A stretch of 23,529 nt of DNA from a virus. The stretch covers positions 1 through 23,529 of the IMG/VR virus record IMGVR_UViG_3300043803_001496; one strand, 5' to 3'. The position numbers and the translations under genes are program-made. The notes under the pieces are model-generated. The model saw only the letters and a list, made by a program, of their open reading frames with translations, was not told where the DNA came from and did no database searches. This document shows positions 13,226 to 20,232 of the stretch, in pieces (the stretch's first letter is position 1; every line of letters begins with the position of its first letter).

Positions 13226-15333
13226 CCCAATCCTCCCTGGCGACGCATAAGCTCGGCCCGTCGCGCGGCCATTTCTTCTCGTGAGATCGTGCGACGCTGC
13301 GGAGGTGGTCGCAGCTCGGCGCCCGTGGCCGATATGCCGGTGAATGAAGCGCCGGCCGCGGCGCCGACGATGCAGTCGAGCCAGTGGTTGTCGCGTCCAG
13401 GCACAAGCCGCCATTCATCGACGACGCGCTCTTTGCTCTCGACCCTCACAGGCACCTCGCTCGACAGTTGCTCGGCGAGCATCTGGTGCGAGCCGGCGTG
13501 GATCGTCAGGGACTGCGGGTCGCCGAGCGGCGTGCGGATTCTGCTCGAGACGAACGTCTTCCACGAGTTCGTGTCGAAGAGGAGGTGGCGCAGTCTGCCG
13601 ATCGTGCTGGTGCGCCAGTTGAACCCGACCCGCTCGCCCTTATCGGGTCGCTTGTCACTGAGCGTCGAGCTGGACGCACCGACGAACCGGCCGTGCGTCG
13701 GCATGATGCGCGGCCCCCACGAGCTGCGCCGACAGAAGTCCCTCACCGTGCCTTGGGTCTGCGCCCAGTTGGCGTCCACAAGCGCTTGCGAAATCCGCAG
13801 CTCCGCGGCGTCGTCCTCGCGAATGTAGACGCGGTCGAGCAGCTCCGCGGCCACGGCCTCAAGGCCGGCGAGGATCCCGGCCTCCACGCCCGCCACGCCG
13901 GCGGCCTTCGCGAGCGTCTTTCTCGCGTCTCGCAAAGTGAAATAGGTGCGTTTTTGGTCGGGGTACGTGCCATACGCGACGATGTGGCCGCGCATCTCGT
14001 GTCCCCAGGCAAGCACCGCCCAGTAGAGGAGTTTTTCCTGTACGTCGATCATCGCCGTGAGCGTGTTCAATCCGCGAGGCACGACCCACCGCGGAACCTC
14101 GATAACGTGCGAGCGGACGTCTTCCGTCGAGATCGACCGCGTCGCCGCCTCGTCGCGGAGCGGTTGTTGCTGGAACTCGCTCGCGAATACGTCCTCGCCG
14201 TCGTCGATCAGCGCGTTGTATGCGTGCTGGATCGCGCTGTGCTCCCTCTCCGGGTCGAAGCACGAGGCCCACGAGACTTGGCACCCGGCGTCCATCTGCT
14301 CCCTGTTCGCCAGGTAGTAGTCCGTCGCGGTTGCGTGGGCGCGTGCTTGGTCGCCGACGATATCCGGTGCGAATGAGCAGCGAAGCTCGCGGTACTTGTC
14401 GAGCCACATTGTTTCGTGGACTTCGGACCACTGACGCACCATCGGAATCCGCTCGCCCTGCCACGCCGGGTAGCGGGCCGTGTCAAGCAATTGATCGACC
14501 ATATCGTCGTGCTCGATCACCGTCGCATTGACGACGCACGCGATGGACGTCTGGTGACCGGCGAGCTTGAGCACGCTCTTTGTCAGAATCTCAAGCCGCG
14601 TCTCGCACTGCATCGGACTACGCGCGCTCTCGCGAGTCTGCGGGTCGTCCACGAGCACAAAATCCGGCCGGAGCTGCCGGCCGTCGGGCGACTTCCACCG
14701 CAGGCCGAGGATTGAGCCGCCGAGCCCCTTCGACATTACGATCGAGCCGGCCGCCCGCGAGCCGGCGACCGTCGGGAACACGATCGTGTCCTTTTTCCAC
14801 CCGATGTGGGTCCGCTGCCCGTTGACCGTCTGCGAGCTGCATCGCTGCGGCTTGCCCTCGAGCGCGCGTACCGGGACACACACCTCGGGGAAGTCGGCCA
14901 GGAGCAGGTCGTTGTCCGAGAGCTCCGTCTTGATCGATGTGATCGCCTTGTCGGCGAGGCTCGCTTCGGCCGCGAAAATCGCGCCGAACTTGCGATGCCC
15001 GTAGATGACCGCCCATATCAGCGACAGCTCGGAGATCGTCGATTTCGCGAAGCCCCGATACACCGCGTTGGTGAATCGCCCGCCGCGGAGCACGCAGTCC
15101 TGAATGCGTCCAATCACGCGGCGGTGGTCGTCGGAGAACGGCGATAGTCCGGTCGAGTTGGGGAAGTACTCGACCAGAAACGCAAGTAGGTCACGCTCGC
15201 ACCTGTCGCGACGAGCCTGGTCGCCGACGCCCGGTATGGCGCCGACGTCCGCCCCGCGGGCAGTGGTTGCGCGGCCCCGAGCGACAGTGCCGGCGCGGCG
15301 CCGCTCCAGCCTTTCTCGTGCCTGGTCGTTCAC
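13222..15333 (-). CDS. terL: Terminase large subunit
   Basis: A 703-residue protein. I use the GTG at 15333 because it overlaps the upstream stop as GTGA and has AAGGA nine bases before it; an in-frame ATG at 15357 is the alternative with a weaker site. Residues about 92-100 hold YRGFAKST, a variant Walker A of packaging ATPases, and about 223-232 hold PDFVLVDDPQ, Walker B. The C-terminal nuclease half includes LTAMIDVQEKLLYWAV with a likely metal-binding Asp near 430, and a late DNHWLDCIVGAAAG motif typical of large, GpA-like terminases. It packages DNA into the prohead through the portal. No small terminase is recognisable nearby. Confidence 0.93.
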   Translation of the reverse strand: MNDQARERLERRRAGTVARGRATTARGADVGAIPGVGDQARRDRCERDLLAFLVEYFPNSTGLSPFSDDHRRVIGRIQDCVLRGGRFTNAVYRGFAKSTISELSLIWAVIYGHRKFGAIFAAEASLADKAITSIKTELSDNDLLLADFPEVCVPVRALEGKPQRCSSQTVNGQRTHIGWKKDTIVFPTVAGSRAAGSIVMSKGLGGSILGLRWKSPDGRQLRPDFVLVDDPQTRESARSPMQCETRLEILTKSVLKLAGHQTSIACVVNATVIEHDDMVDQLLDTARYPAWQGERIPMVRQWSEVHETMWLDKYRELRCSFAPDIVGDQARAHATATDYYLANREQMDAGCQVSWASCFDPEREHSAIQHAYNALIDDGEDVFASEFQQQPLRDEAATRSISTEDVRSHVIEVPRWVVPRGLNTLTAMIDVQEKLLYWAVLAWGHEMRGHIVAYGTYPDQKRTYFTLRDARKTLAKAAGVAGVEAGILAGLEAVAAELLDRVYIREDDAAELRISQALVDANWAQTQGTVRDFCRRSSWGPRIMPTHGRFVGASSSTLSDKRPDKGERVGFNWRTSTIGRLRHLLFDTNSWKTFVSSRIRTPLGDPQSLTIHAGSHQMLAEQLSSEVPVRVESKERVVDEWRLVPGRDNHWLDCIVGAAAGASFTGISATGAELRPPPQRRTISREEMAARRAELMRRQGGLG

Positions 15334-15725
15334 GGCATTCCGTCCTTGCCGACCCATCCGTCGGCGACTGGGTCATGCTGCTCTGCGTACTCGCCCATGC
15401 CGTTGTGCAGCACGACCTGCCGCGCCACCTCGACCATGTGCGCGAGCGGGATGATCAGTAGCGGTTCCTCGCGATTCTTTCGCGTGTAGATGCACCACGG
15501 CCGGCCGGCGGCGTCGCGTCGCGCTTGGGTGACCCACTGCCATAGCGACGGGCGTTCGACACGCTTTACCTCGATGTGTAGGTCTGAATCGGACAGGCGG
15601 ACGTCGGGCGATTCGGGTCCGCCGGCGTATTGGACGCCGCGGCGAGCAGGCCCAAACAACGGCGTCACCTCGGCGGCGCATTCGCGCTCGCCGGCCTTTC
15701 CTTTTTCGCGGCTCATTCTCCCCAT
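15330..15725 (-). CDS. PDDEXK-type nuclease (Holliday-junction-resolvase-like)
   Basis: A 131-residue protein from the ATG at 15725; MSREKGKAGERECAAEVTPL begins at a second ATG at 15716, which has GGGGAG very close to it. The GERE glutamate, SPDVRLSDSDLHIEVKRVER with Asp and E-V-K, and a following TQARRDAAGRPWCIYTRKNR form the PDDEXK nuclease core seen in archaeal-type Hjc and phage resolvases. The likely task is cutting branched DNA before packaging, which fits its place just upstream of the large terminase. A VRR-NUC-like nuclease is an alternative. The stop overlaps the terminase GTG. Confidence 0.7.
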   Translation of the reverse strand: MGRMSREKGKAGERECAAEVTPLFGPARRGVQYAGGPESPDVRLSDSDLHIEVKRVERPSLWQWVTQARRDAAGRPWCIYTRKNREEPLLIIPLAHMVEVARQVVLHNGMGEYAEQHDPVADGWVGKDGMP

Positions 15726-15729
15726 GCGA

Positions 15730-16290
15730 TCACCATGCGTGGTTGTTAGCGCGGCGCTTTCGCGCAATGACCTGCGTGCCGCAGTGAAGTTGCACGACCT
15801 GCAGACGATACGCCGATAAGAATGCGTCTATTCCGATCGATGGCGCGAGCTGACCGACCTTGTGGTTGGGATGGGTCCACTGGTAGTCATCGAACACGAT
15901 GAATCCGCCGACCCGCACAAGGGGCCAGGCCAGCACCGCGTCACGCAGCACCGCCGAGGCGTCGTGGTCCGCGTCGATGTACACGCCGTCGTATGACTCG
16001 CGATCCAGGGTCGGCAGAATGTCCTGCGTGCGGCCTTTGCGCTTGACGACCCTGCCTTCCATCGTGGACGCCCACGCATCGAACGCCGCCTCGACCTCCG
16101 CGTCGCCCCATGTGTCGATGCAGGTGATCGTCCCGTCGGAGCCCAGGAGGTGCTCGGCCACCCACGAGGCGCTGCCGCCTGAGTAGCTCCCGGCCTCGAG
16201 CCAGTTGACGGGCCGGCTGCGCGGTAATGCCGGCGCGAGAATGGCCTGCCATACCGCGGTGTTTTGCCGGTGCCAGGTCGTGTTCGTCAT
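15730..16290 (-). CDS. Class I SAM-dependent methyltransferase
   Basis: A 186-residue protein with a Rossmann-type methyltransferase pattern: NWLEAGSYSGGSASWVAEHL (motif I, SAM binding, about residues 29-48), ITCIDTWGD at the second strand, SYDGVYIDADHDASAVLRDA (motif IV-like, about 98-117), and VGGFIVFDDYQW. These features match the Methyltransf_24 group, whose members modify small molecules or sugars, rather than DNA adenine or cytosine methyltransferases; no DPPY or PC motif is visible. The substrate is unknown. Start ATG overlaps the preceding stop as ATGA, so it is made with the replication protein. It may modify a virion, glycan or host molecule. Confidence 0.82.
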   Translation of the reverse strand: MTNTTWHRQNTAVWQAILAPALPRSRPVNWLEAGSYSGGSASWVAEHLLGSDGTITCIDTWGDAEVEAAFDAWASTMEGRVVKRKGRTQDILPTLDRESYDGVYIDADHDASAVLRDAVLAWPLVRVGGFIVFDDYQWTHPNHKVGQLAPSIGIDAFLSAYRLQVVQLHCGTQVIARKRRANNHAW

Positions 16291-17180
16291 GCCTCACCCC
16301 CGAGCGATAGAGATGCCGCGAGAGCCGTCACGACGCCGCCGGCACCGTCTCGCCTCCACGCCTCGTACTCGCGGTCCGTCATGCTCCTGCCGGCGTCCGA
16401 TCGGTAAAACCGCCGGCGCGTCGGATCGACGGGGGGCGGGCCTGCGGGGCGATTGCCGGCCTCCCGGTTCGTCCCGCCCTTGTCCTGGCAGCGCTGCAGC
16501 CACCCCACGAGGAACCGCCGCCAGTTGCGACGCCCGCACCGCTGGGGGTTCGCCCGCAGCCACGAGGTGGCCTTCGCGAGCTCCTGGTCGAGGACCGCGC
16601 CCGGGTAGGCGTCACGCCACTCCGAACGATCTGCGTCGCTGATGCCCTCCCACCCGGCTTCCGCAGACCACGACACGACAGGCTTCGCCCGCGAGCCAGA
16701 CGGCGAAGCCGGCTTGCTCGTGGGAACCGGCGCAGCCGGTTGAATGTCTTCTCCTTCTGGAGTTGACGTTGGAGTTGGAGTTGACGTTGGATGGCATATT
16801 TTTGCTGTGCGTTTGCGATGCGTTTGCGATGCGTTTGCGATGCGTGACGCATCGCCAGACCATCTCCTGGTCGCCGCAGACTGCGCAGCCTGCGACCGGC
16901 GGCTTTTAAGCTCAAGGCACCTCGCCCGGTGTTCCTCGAGCTTCGGGTTCTGCCGCCCGACGTCTGCGTTGACGGGGAACTTCGGCTCGACGATTGCCCA
17001 GCACTTGGAGACGCCAGGCGACAGTCGCTCCAGGCCGTCGAGCTCGACGGGCAGCGCCCCGCGGTCCCACTGCAGCATTAACAGCACGAGGTAATGGCCG
17101 CGCTCCTCGGCGGTCCACCCGATCGTGGCGGTCAGAAAGTCCCGCACGTACAGCGGCATATAGACGTCTACGCGGTCCAT
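16287..17180 (-). CDS. DUF1376 replication-initiation-like protein
   Basis: A 297-residue protein. Residues 7-75, with MPLYVRDFLTATIGWTAEER then GHYLVLLMLQWDRGALPVEL, are a clear DUF1376 domain, found in phage replisome organiser proteins. A basic linker SQAAQSAATRRWSGDAS follows at about 95-112, then a Thr/Pro-rich section (TSTPTPTSTPEG), and a C-terminal region with RANPQRCGRRNWRRFLVGWL that resembles the DNA- or helicase-contact parts of such proteins. ATG at 17180 with GGAG eight bases upstream. The linker coding sequence contains iteron-like repeats and a palindrome, so the origin may lie inside the gene, as in lambda O. Confidence 0.8.
   Translation of the reverse strand: MDRVDVYMPLYVRDFLTATIGWTAEERGHYLVLLMLQWDRGALPVELDGLERLSPGVSKCWAIVEPKFPVNADVGRQNPKLEEHRARCLELKSRRSQAAQSAATRRWSGDASRIANASQTHRKRTAKICHPTSTPTPTSTPEGEDIQPAAPVPTSKPASPSGSRAKPVVSWSAEAGWEGISDADRSEWRDAYPGAVLDQELAKATSWLRANPQRCGRRNWRRFLVGWLQRCQDKGGTNREAGNRPAGPPPVDPTRRRFYRSDAGRSMTDREYEAWRRDGAGGVVTALAASLSLGGEA
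16756..16855. other. Candidate replication origin inside the DUF1376 gene
   Basis: Three perfect tandem copies of TGCGTTTGCGA (16808-16840, 11 bp each, one helical turn) run into a 19-bp palindrome GCGATGCGTGACGCATCGC (16837-16855). To the left lie a short AT-rich stretch at 16793-16803 and a block of 6-bp GGAGTT/GACGTT repeats (16759-16790). The 11-bp unit is not a multiple of three, so it is not a peptide repeat; it is a DNA-level signal. Iterons, AT-rich segment and initiator gene together match lambda-type origins. Confidence 0.55.
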
Positions 17181-17198
17181 TCGCGAACTCCATTTCGC

Positions 17199-17384
17199 CT
17201 AGTGCGGACGCTGAAACCAATCCCTACAAAACTCTTCAAAAGACTTCGGCCCGAAATCGCGGACCCAGCTCACATATGCGATGACGCACTGTTCCATTTG
17301 CTCATCGCGGTTTTGCTCGTCCTGCTTGCGCCGCGCTGCGATCTCCTCGCGGTGCTGGCGCTCTCTCCATGTTTCCTGGTGCAA
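17199..17384 (-). CDS. Small unrecognised helical protein
   Basis: About 61 residues from a TTG at 17384, which has GGAG six bases upstream (TTGGAGCAAGCGTTG); the frame can also start at the TTG at 17396 directly after the previous stop, giving 65 residues. The sequence is charged and helical (ETWRERQHREEIAARRKQDE), followed by VIAYVSWVRDFGPKSFEEFC and a short DWFQRPH end. Nothing in it identifies a family. It lies between the winged-helix candidate and the DUF1376 gene and may be an accessory of replication; that is only from position. Confidence 0.55.
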   Translation of the reverse strand: MHQETWRERQHREEIAARRKQDEQNRDEQMEQCVIAYVSWVRDFGPKSFEEFCRDWFQRPH

Positions 17385-17396
17385 CGCTTGCTCCAA

Positions 17397-17741
17397 CTAC
17401 TTCGCCGCCCATAGCCTCGCGCCGCTGGTGCCGTGTCCCTTCCGCCGTGGCGCGTAGCCCACGGCGACGATCGCGCCGCGGCGGGCGAGCGTGCCGAAGA
17501 CGCTGCCGAATGCCCGCTGGTCGTGCGGCTTGATGCCACGCGACACGCACAGATCGACGAGCGACTCGCCGGTCATCGGCACCGCCGAGGCCCGCAGCGT
17601 GTCGAGGATCACGCCGCAGGCTGCGTCGTGGTCAAACGCCGACACGCGAGCCGCTTTCGCGGCACACGACTCGGCTGCGGCGCGGCCCGCCGCCGCAAAC
17701 AGTGGCAGCGCGACCTCCGGCTCGGGGAAGTAGTCGCTCAC
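17397..17741 (-). CDS. Winged-helix-like small protein
   Basis: A 114-residue protein from a GTG at 17741 that overlaps the preceding stop as GTGA and has GGGGGGAT close upstream. The first part (VSDYFPEPEVALPLFAAAGR) is Ala-rich. The rest, CGVILDTLRASAVPMTGESL then GSVFGTLARRGAIVAVGYAP and a Lys/Arg-Gly wing, reads as a winged helix: helix, helix, recognition helix, then a two-strand wing. DNA or replisome binding is likely; regulation is also possible. Such proteins are common next to phage replication genes. The family assignment is by pattern only. Confidence 0.6.
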   Translation of the reverse strand: MSDYFPEPEVALPLFAAAGRAAAESCAAKAARVSAFDHDAACGVILDTLRASAVPMTGESLVDLCVSRGIKPHDQRAFGSVFGTLARRGAIVAVGYAPRRKGHGTSGARLWAAK

Positions 17742-17953
17742 GATCCCCCCTGCAACGAGTTGAGTTTCGTGTCGAGGTCTACGTTGACGTCGCGCAGGGC
17801 CGCCGCGAGTCGCCGCCAGTGCTGCACCGCAGACGACAGCTCGTCGATCTCCACCTGCTTCCTCCGCACCTCGGCCTCGAGTTCTTGCAGCTCGCGGCGC
17901 AGACGAGCAGCGTCGCCGGGTGCCGCCAGGATTCCTCGCATCCATGCGATCAC
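17738..17953 (-). CDS. Small coiled-coil protein
   Basis: A 71-residue protein starting MIAWMRGILAAPGDAARLRR. Residues 16-48, with LRRELQELEAEVRRKQVEID, show heptad spacing of Leu/Val/Ile and should form a coiled coil; the rest is helical. The ATG overlaps the stop of the preceding gene as ATGA, and its own stop overlaps the next GTG. The short hydrophobic start (MIAWMRGILAA) could touch a membrane or be the core of a short helix. Function unknown. Confidence 0.6.
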   Translation of the reverse strand: MIAWMRGILAAPGDAARLRRELQELEAEVRRKQVEIDELSSAVQHWRRLAAALRDVNVDLDTKLNSLQGGS

Positions 17954-18225
17954 GACGCCGCCTCCCGTGATTCCTGTGCCTTTCCCCGGTATGTCGCCGC
18001 CTGCACCAAAAGGGCCGCCGCGAGCGTTTCGGCCATTGCCGCAGCCTGGTCAAACGCATCCGCCTGCGTATCGTGCCAGCGCTGGCGTTCTTCTGGCAGG
18101 TAAAGGGCGACGCCGCGCTTCACCAGCGTGACGCCACCGACCTCAACGTCTTCGGCGGTCGCGATGTGAAATCGGATGCCGGTGTCGTCGAAATTGTGAA
18201 AGTGCTCCGCTCGGTACAGCTTCAT
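17950..18225 (-). CDS. Unrecognised small protein of the replication block
   Basis: A 91-residue protein starting MKLYRAEHFHNFDDTGIRFH with GAGG six bases upstream of the ATG. The first half looks beta-rich (HIATAEDVEVGGVTLVKRGV), the second a long Ala/Gln helix (AFDQAAAMAETLAAALLVQA). It sits twelve bases after the SSB-like gene and overlaps the next by ATGA. No motif of a known family is visible; expression with the recombination genes is all that can be said. Confidence 0.6.
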   Translation of the reverse strand: MKLYRAEHFHNFDDTGIRFHIATAEDVEVGGVTLVKRGVALYLPEERQRWHDTQADAFDQAAAMAETLAAALLVQAATYRGKAQESREAAS

Positions 18226-18237
18226 TGGTCGCCTCGC

Positions 18238-18726
18238 TCAAAATGGGACGTCGTCAGGGTCTTGCCTCGCCGCGAAATCGGCCTTCGACTTCGCCGCCTG
18301 ACTCCGAGGACGGGCCGGCGGCGTGTCGAACGGAGCAGCCGGCAGCGGAGTCTGCGCCGGCAAGTACTCGACGATCGCGCAGTACTCCCGGCCGCTCTTC
18401 GCGACGCGGCGCTTCACCTTGACCGTGACGCGGCGACCGACGAGCTGGGCCGGATCCCACGGCGTGCCGTCGGGCGGCTGCACGCCCGCCGCCGAGCAGA
18501 GCGAAAGCACGACGTCCTTGAGGTGCGCCGGCAGAATCTCCTCGATCTCCGCGTACCCAAGCGCCTGCAATCGCATCTTCAGCGACACGCCTTCCTGGTT
18601 TCGCGCGCATGACTTGAACGAGAACTTCCCTTGTTCTGCGGACACGATCTCGCAGGTGTAGGTGCCGTCGGGCATCTGCTCGTCTTGCAGCTTTCCAGAC
18701 CAAAGCTCGGCGAAATTGAGCGTCAC
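18238..18726 (-). CDS. Single-stranded-DNA-binding protein, DUF669-like
   Basis: A 162-residue protein from the GTG at 18726, which overlaps the previous stop as GTGA and has GGAG nine bases upstream. It starts VTLNFAELWSGKLQDEQMPD with GTYTCEIVSAEQGKFSFKSC, the opening typical of DUF669/phage SSB proteins, and has LVGRRVTVKVKRRVAKSGRE, an OB-fold-like strand set. The C-terminus is a disordered linker ending DPDDVPF, the acidic tip with terminal Phe by which bacterial SSBs recruit partners. The gene lies two genes after a Sak4-like ATPase, and such annealases are known to work with an SSB. It probably coats ssDNA in phage recombination and replication. Confidence 0.8.
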   Translation of the reverse strand: MTLNFAELWSGKLQDEQMPDGTYTCEIVSAEQGKFSFKSCARNQEGVSLKMRLQALGYAEIEEILPAHLKDVVLSLCSAAGVQPPDGTPWDPAQLVGRRVTVKVKRRVAKSGREYCAIVEYLPAQTPLPAAPFDTPPARPRSQAAKSKADFAARQDPDDVPF

Positions 18727-18908
18727 GATCGAATCTCCGGTGGTGATGTTGGTCCGATGTCGCCAGTTGCTCGAGCCGCCAGCACCGCCGATATGCGGAG
18801 CACGACGACCGCGGCGTTCTCCTCGCCGCTCTCCCAATCCTCTATGAGTCCCTTGATCTGCCGGATCGTTTCGACGGCATCCATGCCAGCCGACTCGCGA
18901 TCTTTCAC
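18723..18908 (-). CDS. Small unrecognised protein between ATPase and SSB genes
   Basis: A 61-residue ORF with a GTG start at 18908 that overlaps the ATPase stop as GTGA; an ATG at 18884 would give 53 residues. The sequence MDAVETIRQIKGLIEDWESG followed by ENAAVVVLRISAVLAARATG is helical, without recognisable motif. Its overlap at both ends with well-supported genes is the main reason to accept it. It may be a partner of one of its neighbours. Confidence 0.55.
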   Translation of the reverse strand: MKDRESAGMDAVETIRQIKGLIEDWESGEENAAVVVLRISAVLAARATGDIGPTSPPEIRS

Positions 18909-19789
18909 GCTGTTACCCCGAGGGTGTCCGCCTTCGCCTTTGCCTCATCGCGGAGAGAGGCGGCGACCTCCGCGTCGAGCTTGCCGGTCGTCTCTAGCTC
19001 TGCGATGCGAGCCTTCGCCTTCTCGACGACGGTTGCGTCGGTCGCGCTGCGGATGAACTCGCGAACGCGCGTGACGAGCCCGGCGTCGCCGGCAAGCCAC
19101 TCCGCAAGCCGCCGGCCGGTCGCCGGGGTGATCGGTTTGGGATCGCCGTAGAAGACGCCGGTGCGATCCTTACTCGCGACGGCGAAGTGGCCGTCGTGGC
19201 TGATGTCGAGCACGACGTCAAACTCAAACTCGAGGCCGTCGCGGGCAATCGCCTTCATGCCCAGCTTCACGACCTTTTTCCGTCCCGGCCCGTCGTCTAC
19301 CTGCGCCGTCTCCGTCTTGCTCCTCGCGGTGGCGATGATGTGCGCGCGGCTCGACAGCATCCGCTCGACGAACTTGCGGTGTCGTGGCGTCACCTCCGAC
19401 CAGGCCGACCAGGTATTGCCTCGGTACCGCGACCTCGCGAGTTCGTCGGTTAATTCCAGGCACCCGCCTTTCCCGTCCCATTCGTGCGACGTACTGTCGA
19501 TGATGACGCAATCGGCGCCGGCCGCCTCGGCCGCATCGATCGCCTCGCAGTACCGCTCGGGCGTGTAGTCCGGGTCGAATTCGATGACTTGAAAATCTGG
19601 AATCCCGGGAATCCCTTCGTACTTGTCGGACGACGAGTGCTCGGTGTCGATCAGCACGATGTTCTTGCAGCCCATCCCGCCGGCGAGCAGGAGCGCGCCG
19701 AATGTCTTGCCGCCGCCGCTTGGCGACGTCAGGAGCACCCGCGCTTTCGCCGATCGCCTGCTTGCGGCGCGTACTTTGAAATTACTCAC
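18905..19789 (-). CDS. RecA-like AAA ATPase, Sak4-type recombinase
   Basis: A 294-residue protein. The start is the GTG at 19789 (VSNFKVRAAS), eight bases inside the previous gene, with GGAGGAGG six bases upstream. LLTSPSGGGKTFGALLLAGG at about 19-38 is Walker A, IVLIDTEHSSSDKY at about 44-57 a second conserved strand, and GADCVIIDSTSHEWDGKGGC at about 91-110 Walker B with a catalytic-type residue after it. This is the phage nucleotide-binding (AAA_24) pattern shared with Sak4, a short RecA-like protein that anneals single strands. A coiled C-terminus with Lys/Ala/Glu follows. Likely role: homologous pairing in phage DNA recombination, with the SSB-like protein made from the same message. Confidence 0.85.
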   Translation of the reverse strand: MSNFKVRAASRRSAKARVLLTSPSGGGKTFGALLLAGGMGCKNIVLIDTEHSSSDKYEGIPGIPDFQVIEFDPDYTPERYCEAIDAAEAAGADCVIIDSTSHEWDGKGGCLELTDELARSRYRGNTWSAWSEVTPRHRKFVERMLSSRAHIIATARSKTETAQVDDGPGRKKVVKLGMKAIARDGLEFEFDVVLDISHDGHFAVASKDRTGVFYGDPKPITPATGRRLAEWLAGDAGLVTRVREFIRSATDATVVEKAKARIAELETTGKLDAEVAASLRDEAKAKADTLGVTA

Positions 19790-20030
19790 CTGCGTCCTCC
19801 TCCTGGTTCCATCTCGTGCGGATCCACTGCTCCGCTGGCAGCATCGCTTCAATGGCTGCGGCACGCGCCGCAGCCCCGAGCGTTGATCTGTAGGTGCCTA
19901 CACCCATCGGCTCGAGCGAGCGGACAAACGCCGCGAGCGCGTTGAACCCGCGAACGATGGTCGCCTTCTCCCGCGCGCGGGTCTGGCGTCGCTCGTCAGG
20001 CGTCGCCGGCCTCGGCCTCTTCAATGGCAT
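19782..20030 (-). CDS. Unrecognised small protein downstream of csrA
   Basis: An 82-residue basic protein, MPLKRPRPATPDERRQTRAR onward, with FNALAAFVRSLEPMGVGTYR and a C-terminal Trp/Gln/Glu tail. The ATG at 20030 has a strong GGAGAGG eight bases upstream that lies inside the csrA coding region, so the gene overlaps the end of csrA by 35 bases. The GGA of this site is also what CsrA proteins bind, although I see no clear hairpin around it. The function is unknown; the overlap suggests it is coregulated with csrA. Confidence 0.65.
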   Translation of the reverse strand: MPLKRPRPATPDERRQTRAREKATIVRGFNALAAFVRSLEPMGVGTYRSTLGAAARAAAIEAMLPAEQWIRTRWNQEEDAGE

Positions 20031-20193
20031 CGTCGTGGTACCTCTCCATGATTTCGGTCCGCAGGATGCGGACAGTTGCCGGGGCGACGATGCCGATTCG
20101 CACCTTGTCGCCGATGATGCTGACCACCGCGACCTCGATGTCGAGGTCTGGAAAGGTGATCGTCTGACCGCTCTTGCGTCCGAGCACGAGCAT
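19996..20193 (-). CDS. csrA: Carbon storage regulator CsrA
   Basis: A 65-residue protein that aligns over its length with CsrA/RsmA: MLVLGRKSGQTITFPDLDIE begins with the conserved M-L-x-L-x-R-K, GDKVRIGIVAPATV is the strand-turn core, and ILRTEIMERY carries the conserved Arg near position 45. CsrA dimers bind GGA in RNA loops and mostly block ribosome binding. In this phage it lies second in the early operon, so it may redirect host translation or time phage genes. There is no ordinary Shine-Dalgarno just before the ATG; the only GGAG upstream is in a hairpin loop, suggesting autoregulation. The C-terminal tail beyond residue 55 is acidic. Confidence 0.92.
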   Translation of the reverse strand: MLVLGRKSGQTITFPDLDIEVAVVSIIGDKVRIGIVAPATVRILRTEIMERYHDDAIEEAEAGDA

Positions 20194-20205
20194 GAGAAAG
20201 CCGCA

Positions 20206-20225
20206 GCGCCGCCTCCGTGCGGCGC
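20206..20225 (-). promoter_or_regulatory. CsrA-type hairpin in csrA leader
   Basis: On the minus strand GCGCCGC-ACGGAG-GCGGCGC forms a 7-bp stem with a 6-base loop containing A-N-GGA, the canonical CsrA target. It lies in the 39-base gap between the upstream gene stop and the csrA ATG, 12 bases before the start codon. No other Shine-Dalgarno is present. Confidence 0.6.
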
Positions 20226-20232
20226 CCGCGAC

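Noticed and set aside
12770-14376. Long plus-strand frames of 330-352 residues opposite the terminase
   Set aside because: Shadows of terL caused by high G+C at third positions; no ribosome site or recognisable domain.
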